In this document: piece by piece, positions 1 to 11,761 of the stretch | Layout: the number at the start of each line of letters is the position of its first letter | How positions within the stretch are numbered: the stretch's first letter is position 1 | Assembly: GCA_021307315.1 (NCBI GenBank) | Contig: JAJSPD010000051.1 | Span: forward strand, 288,537-352,536 | DNA: 64,000 bases | From: Bisporella sp. PMI_857 | Lineage: Eukaryota > Ascomycota > Leotiomycetes > Helotiales > Helotiaceae | Direction: 5' to 3' | Translations under genes and position numbers: made by a program | Notes under the pieces: generated by a model | What the model was told of the DNA's origin: nothing | The model's input: the letters and a program-made list of their open reading frames with translations, nothing else | Database searches by the model: none

Positions 1-387
1 TTCCATTGTTACACAAACTCTTTTCCCCATCCTCTGTCTCAGGGGAAAATGATTAATAGCCGAGGTCACGTGCCTTTCGGGATTTGTTCTCCGCACCAAG
101 CCCCGCGGGATTATCTAATCGACCTCGATGATGACGATAACTGGGCGTGAAATTGAAAGGCTACAGCATTTTAACTCTGGTCAAAGTCAATACCCCGCGG
201 GCTTGGCGAAGACGTTCAGTGGATGTAGGAAAAGCAAGGTGCAGAGAGGGGTTGGAATGGAAACTACCGTCAAGCCACATCGATGAAAGGATAAGATCGG
301 TCGATGACATACCGAGTTGTAGGGTCAATATAAAAGGGATAAAAGGGACCACATTCGGTTTAATTTCTGTATCTAAACAACTAAGTC
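1..387 (+). promoter_or_regulatory. Upstream region of the MDR oxidoreductase gene
   Basis: No gene seen. A CACGTG palindrome lies at 67-72 and a TATA-like TATAAAAG at 329-336, about 59 bases before the first ATG at 388. The promoter role is inferred from position only. Confidence 0.4.
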
Positions 388-1494
388 ATGAAAGCATCTT
401 CAAGATTCCTTTTCAATATCAAATCGTCTATCACTAAAAGTTCTAGGACCCTTCCACCGATAGTACCACGACGAAGCATTTTCAACCAAAGAGCCAAGAT
501 AATGACATCCTCTCTCCCAAAAACGCAGCGCGCGCTTCTCCAACCAGACCCAAAGTCTACATCCATCATCATCACAACCCTCCCTGTCCCAACGCCAGAC
601 TTTAGCAAAGATGAGCACCTCATCAAAGTCCACACAGTATCACCCTGCAACGGCGAGCTTCTCTGGACCGCCAACTTCCCACCGCCAGCCGAGTTTGCTG
701 CCGCCAAAAGCCTAGTCCCTTGTGATGATGTCGCGGGTGTCGTGATTTCCGCTCCACCTAATTCGCCCTTCCAGCCCGGGTCTAAAGTATACGGAAGGAC
801 GAATTACTACCGAACTGGGAATGCCAGGGAGTATACCATTGGCACGACGGAGGAGCTGGCACTTATCCCAGAGGGATTGAGTTGGGCTAACGCCGCGACC
901 GTGGGATTGAGCGCTTTGACGGCATGGCAGGCGTTGTTTGTGCAAGCTGGAATTGAGGATGGAGGGTATCGTGGGAAGCGCGTTCTCGTTACGGCTGCCA
1001 GCGGCAGCGTGGGAAGTTGGGTCGTGCAGCTGGCGAAAGTTGCTGGCGCAGAAGTCATTGGGACTTGTGGTCCTGACAACATTGACTTTGTGAGGTCTCT
1101 CGGTGCTTCTGAGGTGCTGAACTATCGATCAGAGGATTTGAAAGCCTGGGCGGAAGGAGAGGGAAAGAAAGTCGATATCGTAATTGATACGATTGGCCGA
1201 AAGTCATTGGAGGATGCTTGGTGGACAGTCAAAGATGGTGGGCTGTTAATGAGTATCTTTCAGCCACCAGAGAGCGCGCGGCCGCAAGGGTATAAGGGGA
1301 AGGATGTCAAGAACTTTTTCTTCATCATGGTCCCTGACGGGAAGAATTTAGCCAAAGTGTCAAAACTGTTAGAAGAGGGCAAGGTCAAACCCAACTTGGA
1401 CAGCGTGTTTCCTTTTGAGAAGTTTGAGGATGCTTTTAAGAGAGTCGAGGGTGGGCACGCCAAAGGCAAAGTAGTGATTGAAATTTCGAACTAG
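388..1494 (+). CDS. Zinc-independent MDR-family NAD(P)H oxidoreductase (quinone/enoyl reductase-like)
   Basis: Single-exon gene for 368 residues. The fold is the medium-chain dehydrogenase/reductase family: an N-terminal GroES-like part (about 50-165) and a Rossmann part whose nucleotide-binding stretch reads VLVTAASGSVGSWVVQLAK (about 200-218). The Cys/His zinc ligands of classical alcohol dehydrogenases are not evident, which fits quinone oxidoreductase or enoyl-reductase-like members. The first 38 residues are rich in Arg, Ser and Lys with no Asp or Glu, like a mitochondrial presequence, and a second in-frame ATG at 502 would give a 330-residue form without it. Substrate cannot be told. 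It stands alone, with the next gene on the opposite strand. Confidence 0.85.
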   Translation: MKASSRFLFNIKSSITKSSRTLPPIVPRRSIFNQRAKIMTSSLPKTQRALLQPDPKSTSIIITTLPVPTPDFSKDEHLIKVHTVSPCNGELLWTANFPPPAEFAAAKSLVPCDDVAGVVISAPPNSPFQPGSKVYGRTNYYRTGNAREYTIGTTEELALIPEGLSWANAATVGLSALTAWQALFVQAGIEDGGYRGKRVLVTAASGSVGSWVVQLAKVAGAEVIGTCGPDNIDFVRSLGASEVLNYRSEDLKAWAEGEGKKVDIVIDTIGRKSLEDAWWTVKDGGLLMSIFQPPESARPQGYKGKDVKNFFFIMVPDGKNLAKVSKLLEEGKVKPNLDSVFPFEKFEDAFKRVEGGHAKGKVVIEISN

Positions 1495-2278
1495 CTCTTT
1501 TTAGTAGTACTCAAATACTAATAGAATTTTGTACTTTGTTGATCAAAATGGCTTAAAAAGTAAGATCTTAGTGATGTACGATGAATACTTGACTTACAGT
1601 GCTATAGTGCGTATAGTATTAATTGTAGGATGGTTGTAACTGTCCAGAAGCTTAGTTAATTTTTAAGAAGTACCTAGTGACCAATGATTTTCTGCTCTCC
1701 TTTGCTTGTACATAAAATGTGATGCACTAGTGCTATCATGGGCTTGGCGCTAGCATATGCCAAGCACTGTTGTGACACATAACTGTATTGTAATTAAGTG
1801 GTATTTTCAAATTTAGTAAAAACAACACTTACAACTGCAATTAAAGGTCTCACCAGCAAAGCAAAAATGAACACTTTTCCACGGGTTTAATATAAAAAAG
1901 CTTCTTTGAGGTATTTGCTAAAGCATATAGCATGCTTGCAGAGATCGTTGGGTTATACAGTAACTTAAAGCCACGTAAATGCTATAGCGCTTATGTCGCC
2001 CTGCGTGATGCGCACAGGCTTAACCTTGCTAATTGACTACAATTAGAGCTACTAAATGTGGTTTTTGATGCAAATTTTCAAAAATTTCGTTCTTGCGTTT
2101 TGGATGTGTTTCCTTTTATTCTAGGTTCTCCGTGTAAGCGTGGCTTACCGAGCATCTAATACATGTGCCTTTTCGCAAGGATCGTGACAAGAACTTGCAA
2201 TATGATGGGAAACGTCACAAAGCTGTCCAAAAACAGTTAGGGAGGGAAATGTTAGTTGTTCAGCAAGCATCCTGTAAA
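1495..2278. other. Intergenic, AT-rich, no gene seen
   Basis: Convergent intergenic space between the MDR gene and the TPR-HET gene. A short inverted repeat GCTTGGC/GCCAAGC with a 10-base loop lies near 1740-1765. No coding frame of note. Confidence 0.5.
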
Positions 2279-5200
2279 TCACACCATTCGGACAACTTTT
2301 TCCAGTGGTTTCGCCGCTTCCCATGCTGCTGAATGTATCACGGCCACCGTACATCGTTCACCGATCCCATCTGGAAGTCCCATGTCCAAATCAACCGCCA
2401 AGATATTGATGAGCCCACTTTCAGGTCCTACAGATGGGAACTCATCCTTGTCAAATATGCTAATAGGACCTTCGACAAGATAAGGGCCATCACGGGGGCG
2501 ATACGCAGGCCCGTACCGAGATATTTCTAGCAGGTCAATTTTGGCCTCAGACCCCGGACTCATACCTAGTCCCACATATCCGTATCCGGCCTGCTCCCAC
2601 CATAGCCCGCAGTGCTTGCCGTTGCGGTCTAGAATGCGGCGGACGGCCTGGGAACTTCGAATATGGACTTGGGACTGAGAACTTAAATATTCCTTCTCTA
2701 CCGCGACACTGAATGCCGGAAGTGCAACCGTACGAGCCGTAAAACGCAGCAATTTGATCTCAATGTGAGAGTCTTGTCTCTTGTCTGGTGTTTTCGCCGC
2801 ACCTACAAACCAGGTGCTGCCACGAACCGAGTCGGGAATTATTTTGGCGGGAACACGCTTGTCCTGGGGCTCGTTCTTGTTATCATTGCCATCCGTACTT
2901 TCACTGGGGATGTCTTGTTGATCGCCCTTGCTAGCTCGTGGCTGAATGGGCTCAAGGTCTCTTTTTGGCTCCTGTATGGGTTCGGTAATAGGGTCGTTAC
3001 TCGCGTTATAATAAGTCGCTACACTTGTCGTGGGTAGAACAATTCTCCCATTCGAATTCTCGAATAGGCGATATTCTACAGGACCATCCCATCCTATCCA
3101 CGACCAGGTTGGGAACTCTGAATCAAGCGTGGTAAATGTAGAAGAGAATGATGGCAACTGACCTCCTCGACGCGGAAGCCTTGCCGCAGGTGACCATAGG
3201 AGGGCGTGGCTGATGACCACGGCTGGAAGCCCATGGAGTGTTGCGCTATCAAAATGTTCTTCAAGCACGGCAAACATTCCTGCAAACGCCTTGAGAATGT
3301 CAGATTTGAAGGACAGATTGCGGTGACTATAGACCTCGACAAGCTTCGCGTAGGCACTGAAAGTCTTGGAGAGGCGCTCAAGCAGGGCGAGGTCGTACAA
3401 ACCGGTCAGGTTAGACAACGGATTGTTGCGATTTGCCCGGTCCAGGACGTGACTATCTGTCAAAGGAGTTCTGTCCAACATAAGTGCTTGAAACTCCTCG
3501 TTGGCGCCGCCCTCACTCAAAGTCTTTTGGCCACACTGAAAGTACAGAGCATCCGGCGCGAAGAAAAGGCAACGCCTCGAGAGGAGATGCTCTTGCACAA
3601 TCCAGCCTCTAGTGCTCCACTGAGAGAGCTCCAAGGCTAGGTGCAGCGGGCGCGGCGTTGCTGTAAGCCTAACTGTCTCTCTGTCTTTGCTATCCGGATC
3701 GTCATCGAGGCTAGGCGAATTGTCTGAAATTGTCAGAGTGGTGATTTTTTAAGGCTCTCTTGTTCCCGCAGAGACTCCTGGCAAGCCGGCATCCGCATCG
3801 GTTCCGTCGAGCGCGACAATGGTAGCAAATGCCTGCCCGTAAATTACATCCATTCTTGGAATGTCGAGGGCCATTTGGGCATCATCGTCTTGCAGCAGGC
3901 ACACGGCGTCAACCCAGAGATATCTCTCACCAAGCGACTGGACGAATATCATTGCGTCCCGGATTGTCCTTGGGAAACGTACCGTCGCCAGAGAGTGAGG
4001 CTTCTTTCTCTCATCATAGTTTGACTTGAGTGTCTTGGACATGTCCACCTGGCCCCAGACATAGCTCAAGGCAAAGTATTTGGCATCAGAGGACGCAGAT
4101 ACCAAACATTCCTCCTGGACGTCGATAAGGGTTAGGTTAATATCAGTATCTGCCCGTTTTCCACTTCGCGGATGATTGCAGGAGGAGCTGTGGTTATTAT
4201 CACAGTCATTCAACCACGATTTAACTAAGTTTCGGTTAATTTGCTGACCGCCAGGATCGTAGATTGGGCCATTGTGATTGCCAAGAATTTCTGAGAGTGG
4301 CGACTGCGAATCTACTTGCCACGCTTGCCGAAGGGCCTGAGAGTAGTTTCGAGATGTCAAGACTCTCAGCTCACTAACATGTTTCATACCATAATCAAAC
4401 CGCATCAGCTTTTCGCTAGTTGAGAGTCTGCCGCTACTCAAGCGAATTCCTTGAACCTCTCGATCTATGGCCGCAAGCCGCGGGTGGAGTGCCCCTGACT
4501 TCGTCGTAATTACCGACAAAATGAGAGAACAAATGGAGCAGTTGCTTCTTTGCCGGAGCTGAAAGTAATTCCCAAAGGGCAGCCAGGCACTCTTCGCTGT
4601 CAATTCAAAGCTGTCTGCCGCCGGCTGCAGCAGTTTCGCCTCGTCTCGACACATGCGACACAGTCTCAGGTTCGGATGCCTTCCTCCTGATCGAGCCTTA
4701 TCTAGTGCTTTTTGTTCCATCTTTGTGTGTATGGCAGCAAACTCCTCTGTCGTATAGTTCCTGTCTGCTTCCCAGCCTAGGATATCACCCACGAGTCCAC
4801 TAAGGTCCATTATGATGTTTTTGGATTCGTCCATTGCCAGTTGTCGAAGACCAAGTTCTGTCTTGTAATCGTTCGATTTTAACACTCCTCTCTGTTGACT
4901 TTCCCTAAGGGTAGCCTCTTTCTTCTCCTTTAGCTTTGTTAGTTCAAAATCGATCTCGTCGTCGGAAAGGGTTCGCCCAGCTTTGATAGCCTCAGCAAGC
5001 ACTGTCAATAGCGGGCCGTTCTGTAGGTGAAACTGCTTGAGCCCACTAAGTGCGGAGTCTTGGGACTCGCGACAAAAGTGCAATTTCTCTGACAATCCCT
5101 TCTCAGCTGCCTTTCTCATGGCGCTATCCTGTGGTGCTTCGGCAAGCCGCTGTAACGCTTGTTTAAGATCCCAAAGCCAGGATCCTTGAATAGTGCCTTG

Positions 5201-6424
5201 TGACGAGTCGCCTTCTTCGGCCATTCTATTGTAGTCATCCACTGTGGTGTGAATAGAGTCCACGCATGTGACAAGGTCCGGAAGTTCTTGAGACAAGTTG
5301 TACTGGCTCAAGTAGAAATCAGCAAGAACTGCTTGGCAGCGATGTTTCTCGGGGTAGCTTGATGGCATGCTGGGCAAGAGCAACTCAATTTGTCGTATAT
5401 TGCTCTGAATATTATCAAGCGACTTTGATATATCTGCTAACTTTTGGAGATTACTCATGTAGTCGAGAAGATATTTGCCTTGGAAAGGGTTACCTGGCGG
5501 GATCGCACGAAATAGGATTTCAGAGTAACAGGCAAGGTCTTTTAAGTCGGCTTCCTCACCCGTCTTTTCATACCTCACGCTATACAGATGTACAATCTGC
5601 CTGAGCGAAGGTACTCTCGCCTCGTGGCCTGCAGGTAAGCTATGGAGCCCTGACCTGCAGTACCCAAGTGCCTCATCCAAGTCTTGGAGCTTTTTGGTTT
5701 GGTTGAACCTGTCTGCGCTTATAACTCCTAGCTGCCCAGCGGCTACATCATGCTCAATTGTACCAGGAGCCGTCCTTGATTGCAATTCCCTGATTAGCCT
5801 TAGTGCTTCGTTGATATCATCTAGATTTTGACTTATACGATACTGCAGGCGCAGGCGTGACGCAAGGTTGTTGATATTCATGTAGTATTCCTTGGAGTCC
5901 TTTGGAGCGTGCTCATATACCTCCTTCGCACATGCGATGGCCTCCTCAAGATCGGTAACTTGCAGTGTTAACGCGTACCGTTGAGATAGGGCGTAACCAA
6001 AGTTTGTCAGAATAGTGAAGTACACGCTCGGGTTGTGGTGCAAAAGATCATAAGTGACGCCCAGTTGTTTGGCTTGGCGTCCGTTTGATACAGCCTCGTC
6101 CAGGGCATGTCGTGAGTTTGAGGCTACATGTTCTGACATCCTTACATACGACAAACGGTCCAGATGCTTGGCACGGTCTGGGGAGTCGCGTGGAACACGA
6201 CGCAGAATCGTCTCTAGGTGCTGAATAGCATCTTGTATGTAGTGATATTGTCCTACTTCGTCGTAATTTTGGATAAGCATGTCCACTAATTGTGATCTGA
6301 GAAATATTTCTTCCTCTAGAGACAATGCGCCCGAGGCGAGCGTTTGCTGGACGCCCCCGCATGATCTTACTACTCTCAAGACCGCCGTTAACTTGTCGGC
6401 TTGGTTTTGGGGATTTTCCGCCAT
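2279..6424 (-). pseudogene. TPR-HET domain gene interrupted by one in-frame TAA
   Basis: One frame runs from ATG 6424 to TGA 2279 (1,381 codons) and is broken only by TAA at 3749-3751. Residues about 60-330 form tetratricopeptide-like helical repeats. A Cys-rich patch (LCRMC, NCSIC) near 590-640 precedes the HET domain, with YFALSYVWG (783-791) and YLWVDAVCLLQ (about 835-845). The HET domain continues past the stop: STRGWIVQEHLLSRR follows about 44 codons later. HET proteins act in heterokaryon incompatibility and regulated cell death. No good 5' splice site lies near enough to remove the TAA as an intron, although CTGAC...TTTCAG just after it looks like a branch and acceptor. CAA (Gln) to TAA would explain it. 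Alternatives are a sequencing error, readthrough, or a truncated 891-residue product. Confidence 0.8.
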
Positions 6425-7610
6425 ACTGATTCGTATTTGAGGTGTAAGGCTTGACAGAAATCATGGAGACAATTGCAGACTTCGAAGATGGAATTCGAAA
6501 GACGAGACATGCAACTGCTAATGAAGTTGCAAGCGACCGTTAGGAAGTGATGCCTAGAATGGGGGACAGGGGAGCGCAAGCGAGCCAGCCTAGAATCTAG
6601 CCATTTTAATACGAGCTGAAAACCATTTCCATATACGTGATTAGATTTGACAATAAGACCAGTGACTTATACACTAAGATCATTTTCGATTGAATCTCCC
6701 GAGGATAGGGCTACGTATCTCGAGAGAAGATAAAGCGTCCACGGTCCACATAGTCAGTTACAATTACACACTCTAGCTCCGAGTGGTTTTTGTAATTGAG
6801 ATAATTTATGATCGATTTGTAACTCTAAGGGAGGCCTTAGGATATCCTAGACTCTTTCGGATCTCCCAAGGAATAATTAATTTAAATCCTTCTCCATTTC
6901 GTCATCACTTCACTCAGACTCGCCATGGCTAGGCTATCACTGTCGCCGGAGGGTGACAACCTAGAGTCCTCTCTGGACTCAGCCTCTTTATACTATTGTC
7001 TGCTTCAGCCGTATTCCTTTTTACAATCCACTCCTTAAAATTTGCGCTAGGCACTGAAATCCAGTCACCTTTCATCAACCTTGTCAACCTTGACTGTAAT
7101 CGTGTGGAGCAGGATCTGGAGGACCTTAGCTGTTCCTTAATAGAACAGAAAAGCAATATCTCTAGGAGGAGAAAGTGCTGGTTAGTATCACCTTTGGAAT
7201 TGCTATGGAGCTGTTATAGCTGATAATCTTTGGGAGCATCGGTCCTGTAGCACTACACCAAATTGATTTTAGTCATACGTAGTTTTCCTATCTTCTGCCC
7301 GTCACAGCCGACCACTTTTCGCCTCACTGCACTCCACACTGGGCAAAGGGGATGTTATGATGACTTCTGCGCATTTTAATGAAATGGTGGAGTAATGCTC
7401 AAAACGGCTGCTCAGCCTTCCTGGGGCCAATGCACGTGCCTCACGGACAGAGAAACGAATGATAAATAGAATGGGAAACAATAAACTAGCCCCGACGAGT
7501 GCTTTCCAGTCGCTAAAAGGGAAGGAAATAAAGAAACTGGCTATACTAAAGGATCCAGTTGCAACTAGCAGCGAATCTACAGTCCGGAATTGCCTCGGCC
7601 AAGCTAAGGA
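6425..7610. other. Intergenic; no recognised gene
   Basis: Upstream side of the TPR-HET gene. A 112-codon minus-strand frame at 7302-7640 has two hydrophobic stretches but a non-ATG start and no family I recognise, and it overlaps the start of the catalase remnant. The missing 5' half of that catalase is not visible here. Confidence 0.4.
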
Positions 7611-8514
7611 GATGGCTCTTTCAAACATGTCAAAATGCATTTCAAGCCTGGTGCTGGTATCAAAAACCTCCCAGCTGATGGGGATCTAAGATTAGCTGGT
7701 GAAGAGCCAGATTGCCACGTCAAAGACCTATAAAAAGCGATCGAAAAGGGTGGCTATCTGGTGTGGACTCTATACCTTTAAATCATGGATCCCAGAGAGG
7801 CCGAGACCTACAGGTGGAATATTTTTGATATGACGAAAACCTGGCTGTATAAGGATTGCCCGCTCAAACCCGTGGGCAAACTTACTCTGAATAGGAATGC
7901 AAGTACTGACTTTTATGAAGCAAATATTATATGCTGAAATATGAAAAGCCGACCAATTATTTACAAGAGATCGAGCAAGCTGCATTTTCTCCTTCGACGA
8001 TGGTTCCAAGAGTTGGTCCCTCGGCAGACATAGGTAAGTTTCAATTTTCGAATGTAAATAGACCTGTTTAGCAAAGAATTTAGCGCTTCAAGCACATATA
8101 TTTAGCAACTCCCATGCTGCGTGGTATTATTGTCCTGGGGTAAACTATCAACAACTCTCCCCTAATGCTCCAATCAGCCCAGTCTACAATCCGCACCAGA
8201 GTGATTGCCCTGGAGCCATTAACGGTAGCTATGGCGCCGACCCGGATTATGTGGGTTCCAGCCTGAAGCCAATTCGGCACGGGCTCAAGGATATCGCGCA
8301 TGATGAATGCGCGGGACGGGCCACCGCTTACACTTCTGAGGTGACCAATGGTGACCCTGTTCAGGCTCACGGCATGTGGAATATACTGGGGGGGACGGGA
8401 TGGTCAGCAGGACTCCTTAATCTCCAACGTAGCGAATCATCTTAAAAAAGCTACCCCCAAGTACAATCTGAGATGATCGATCAGTGTCCTGATGTTATAT
8501 CGCATATGTGTTAA
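7611..8514 (+). pseudogene. Decayed 3' half of a monofunctional heme catalase gene
   Basis: Read in pieces, this matches the C-terminal half of fungal catalases: HFKPGAGIKNL, DPREAETYRWNIFDMTK, KPVGKLTLNRN, then PTNYLQEIEQAAFSPSTMVP, VNYQQL, YGADPDYVGSSLKPI, and the tail QSEMIDQCPDVISHMC ending at TAA 8512-8514. Two introns are still recognisable: 7899-7948 (GCAAGT...AAAAG, a GC-AG form) and 8034-8083 (GTAAGT...TTTAG). Lesions are two in-frame TAA codons (KDL-stop-KAIE and LYL-stop-IMDP), a frame change at a G run near 8388-8396 and another near 8458-8462. The proximal heme Tyr in the usual FSYPD motif has become FSNSH. The N-terminal half with the catalytic His and Asn is absent. Certainly non-functional if the homology is right. 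Confidence 0.85.
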
Positions 8515-9293
8515 GTTACTAACTAATTTCTAAAGCTATGTTTCCGCGCGTTGACGCTGGTTTGGGAGAGAGCATTCAGCGGAGAATCGTGGAGCTTTTC
8601 AAGAAATAAAATAAATGCTAGGCATATTGAGCGATTTTTATACAAGTCCGCGAATGCACACTGAAATAAATTAGCATAGGGTACAAGACCTGAGGTTATT
8701 TGAGCCAAAAGGGATTCTTCATCTATATGCCCTTGTACGTGCGAACAGACCGGCCAGAGTTGTAGGTGTTGCTGCCTATATTGAGCTGCTCGCGGAAATA
8801 TTTTCATAAATTTCGTGAATGCCTCAAATGAAGAAAGAAGTCAGGTTGTACTTAATCCTTGCTTAGGCTAGCTTAATTTCTACTTAATATACCTAGTCCT
8901 AACTCGGGTTAGAAACTGCCGGTACATACTTCTGGTGGCTAACATGGGGCCCCCGAAAGAAATAGAATGGTCTAAAGGCTGAAAAGTTGTGGCAGGTGCT
9001 TTCCTCAATGGCGTATCCAAGGTAAAGTCCTCAAAGTATGAAAAGCGAAGTACGGCTCGGTAGAAGGCTTTCAATACAATTAGGATAAATTAAAGAACCT
9101 CGACGAAAAGGGAAAAAAATGCTTCCATGAACACATTCAAGCATATATAAATTGTCATCAACTACTACCAACTTCCCTTTTGAAAATTATGTGCAAGAAT
9201 ATTCATCACTACTTAGCCCCCAAGCCTCTCCCCTTCAAAACCACACGTCCGCCTCGCTTCCTCGCTCACTCGCAGTCCTCTTATGGTAGCCGC
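8515..9293. other. Intergenic; no gene seen
   Basis: AT-rich spacer between the catalase remnant and the 3' end of the pectate lyase gene. Only short frames without family resemblance. Confidence 0.5.
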
Positions 9294-10420
9294 TTAGAAG
9301 CTAAGGGTGTTGCCAGCGCTGCCTACGACGGCGGACTTGACGTTGCCGCTACCGACCTTGGAGTAGCTGTATGGAACGCTAGTCAGTGTACCAACGAGAG
9401 CAGAGTACTCTGCACCACCAAAGTCTATTTGTCGAGGTCAGCAACTTCTCAATTTACCTAAAAGAGCTATTAACTTACCATTGTCAACACTAACAGCATA
9501 TCCGGCATCGGTGCTGTAAAGAGCCTTCTTGCTGCTGCTCCAGGTGTTGCTCTCAGCCAAGACCTGCGCGCCGAGACGGGTGTTGATGCCATCGTTAACG
9601 CTCAGGAAGTAGTTGTTGTAGACGTGCCCAGTGCCAAAGCGAAGGCTGGGGGTACGAGAGTTGATGTTGTACCAGTAGTTGTTGGAGTAGGTGATGCGGA
9701 GATGTCCAGTATCTTCCGCGCTGTTGGAGTCGGAGTGACCGACGAGAGATGCCTTCCAGTGGTCGTGAATGTAGGAGTTGGAGACAGTGACAAAGTCAGC
9801 AGCGTGAGTGAAGTCGATCAGACCATCGTAGTAGTCCTTATCGTGATCTAGGTCTGAGGAGAGGTCAACGTGGTCGATCCAGACGTTCGTTGCGACCTGG
9901 ACTCCGAGGGCGTCTCCGTTGGCAGCAAGGACCTTGGAGATGGCAATGTTTCGGATGATCACGTTCTTCTCATTCTTGACGATGCTGATATGGGTAAGTA
10001 TAATGTATGGGAAGGAGCGGAGACATGTTAGACTTACAGACCAAAACCGGAGAGCTTAGCACCGGAGTTCTTGCCGATGATGCTAGTGTTGCTACCGACC
10101 TTGACTTGAGCAGCGGCAGTTGAGATGGCGCCGCTGACGACTACAACCTTCTTAGCGGTACCGGCAACAGCGGCAGTAAATTGAGCGTAGGTTGAAACGG
10201 TGGTGGTAGTTCCTCCAGCGCCACCCGTGGTTCCTCCATTTTGGGAAGCATAACCGGTTCCGGCCTATAAAATGAATTAACGAGATTGGTAGATACGGCC
10301 AAGCGAATTGCTTACATCGTTAAGGCTGGCGCGCTTCTCAACGTGGACCTCGTTGACCGTTGGGGTTGGTGAAGCTGCAGCGAGAGCCACGAAGCCAAGT
10401 GAAAGTGCAAGGAACTTCAT
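9294..10420 (-). CDS. Secreted pectate lyase, polysaccharide lyase family 1
   Basis: Four exons (10316-10420, 10038-10264, 9479-9984, 9294-9424), with 51-54 nt GT-AG introns, give 322 residues. A signal peptide (MKFLALSLGFVALAAASP) is followed by a propeptide ending in Lys-Arg at 29-30, a Kex2-type site. The right-handed parallel beta-helix shows VWIDHVDL (about 145-152), the calcium-site region KDYYDGLID (about 160-168), and RTPSLRFG (221-228) with the conserved arginine of the catalytic site. It cleaves polygalacturonate by beta-elimination outside the cell, with calcium. The length is typical and the frame is intact at every junction. A TATA-like AAAAGAG stretch lies about 90 bases upstream. 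There is no neighbouring pectin gene. Confidence 0.95.
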
Positions 10421-11761
10421 ATTGATTAGCGTAGATAGAAGGCTCTGGCTGTTTGAGACTAGGTTTTTGAGGGATACTGAGCCAAATCTCGGGGGCTAAC
10501 TGTCTCTTTTATCATCACCAGAAACAAAATATAGTCTATGGTACAAAGGTGCTACACAGCATACAGCAGCGTTTATTTCTTGCCATACATGAATTTGATA
10601 GGTGGATCTTGGAAACAAAATTTAAGGGTTCCTAGATCGCACATAATCTAGTATCGTGATATAGTATTGCCCTCATGGATTATCATTGTCCGCCATCCAA
10701 ATTGAGTATACCAAAGCTTAAAATGATCCCCCTGACCAGCCACATGCAAGTAGTTGGCTATTGCTCTACCCCAGAATATTTTCGCGGGGTATTCCTTAGC
10801 GGATCTTCCGGAAGCGGAAGAAAAACAACGCCAGTAGCATCTTGAAACCTTGATATTGAGCCTCAATAGGATTGTCGAGGAATTTTCCACCACTGGAGAA
10901 AATTGCCGAGACCGAAATTGACCACGAACGTGATATGCCTACGAAATCGTGAAATAAGCTCAAATTTCACTCTTTTGCATGACCCAATGTAACCACGGAA
11001 TAACTCCGAATAAATGCTCCACATGTTACTCCAGATATAAATGAAACAATGCCAAGCTTACTGCAAGATCTATATTGTGGCAAACCCCAGGTGGCGCTGT
11101 TGTCCTATGGTATTGGTTGTGCTAGTCAGGTACTTGTTTATTGTTAATATGTATTACTTATGGGTACAACTCTAGTTATGGGAGCGCAGACAGATTTCCT
11201 GGAAGTGGTAGTGAGCATCTCAACTTTGTGTGCAAAGCAACACATAGACAACCACGGAGAAATAGGTATTCGCTTAGCACGTCAATTTGTAGAGAAGCAA
11301 CTAAGATCGCACCATATTCATGTTGATACCTCGGACGGAGGTTTCGGGTCTGCAAAGTGAAGGCATCAAAAATCAAGACATCACATCATTTTAACATAGA
11401 GGTGCTAATCGGTGAATCTTTGGAGCGATATTGAGAGCAAAATAATTGAAATGATCGCACGAATAGCTTGTTCGGAAACTCAGCAGATCTAAATGCAGGC
11501 TGCACTTGCAGTAAGTGGCATTAATGGCAAAAATCATTGAGGTTAATTAACATGTGGCTGTGGTTGTCGAGTACAGATTCTCAAATCTCTCAAACATATT
11601 TTTTGATTATGCTAAAATGAACCGCGAAATATCATCCTTACTCTCTATTGCATACAGATAAGAGACAGGAAACAAATGCAGACGCTTCCAGGTCTTGTTT
11701 GCAACGACGTTGCTAAATCCGCAGAAAGAGCAGCGGCATTTTTTCATTTGGCAACCGGATC
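10421..11761. other. Intergenic; no gene seen
   Basis: AT-rich sequence with short frames only. A minus-strand frame of 81 codons at 10648-10893 has no start context or family resemblance. Confidence 0.4.

Noticed and set aside
381..707. Minus-strand and other overlapping frames across the MDR, HET, kinase-like and GH3 genes
   Set aside because: They are shadows of conserved genes in other frames and have no motifs of their own.
3700..3800. An intron removing the TAA of the TPR-HET gene
   Set aside because: A plausible branch and acceptor exist, but the nearest upstream GT (GTCTCT) is a poor donor and would give a 52-nt intron that shifts the frame.
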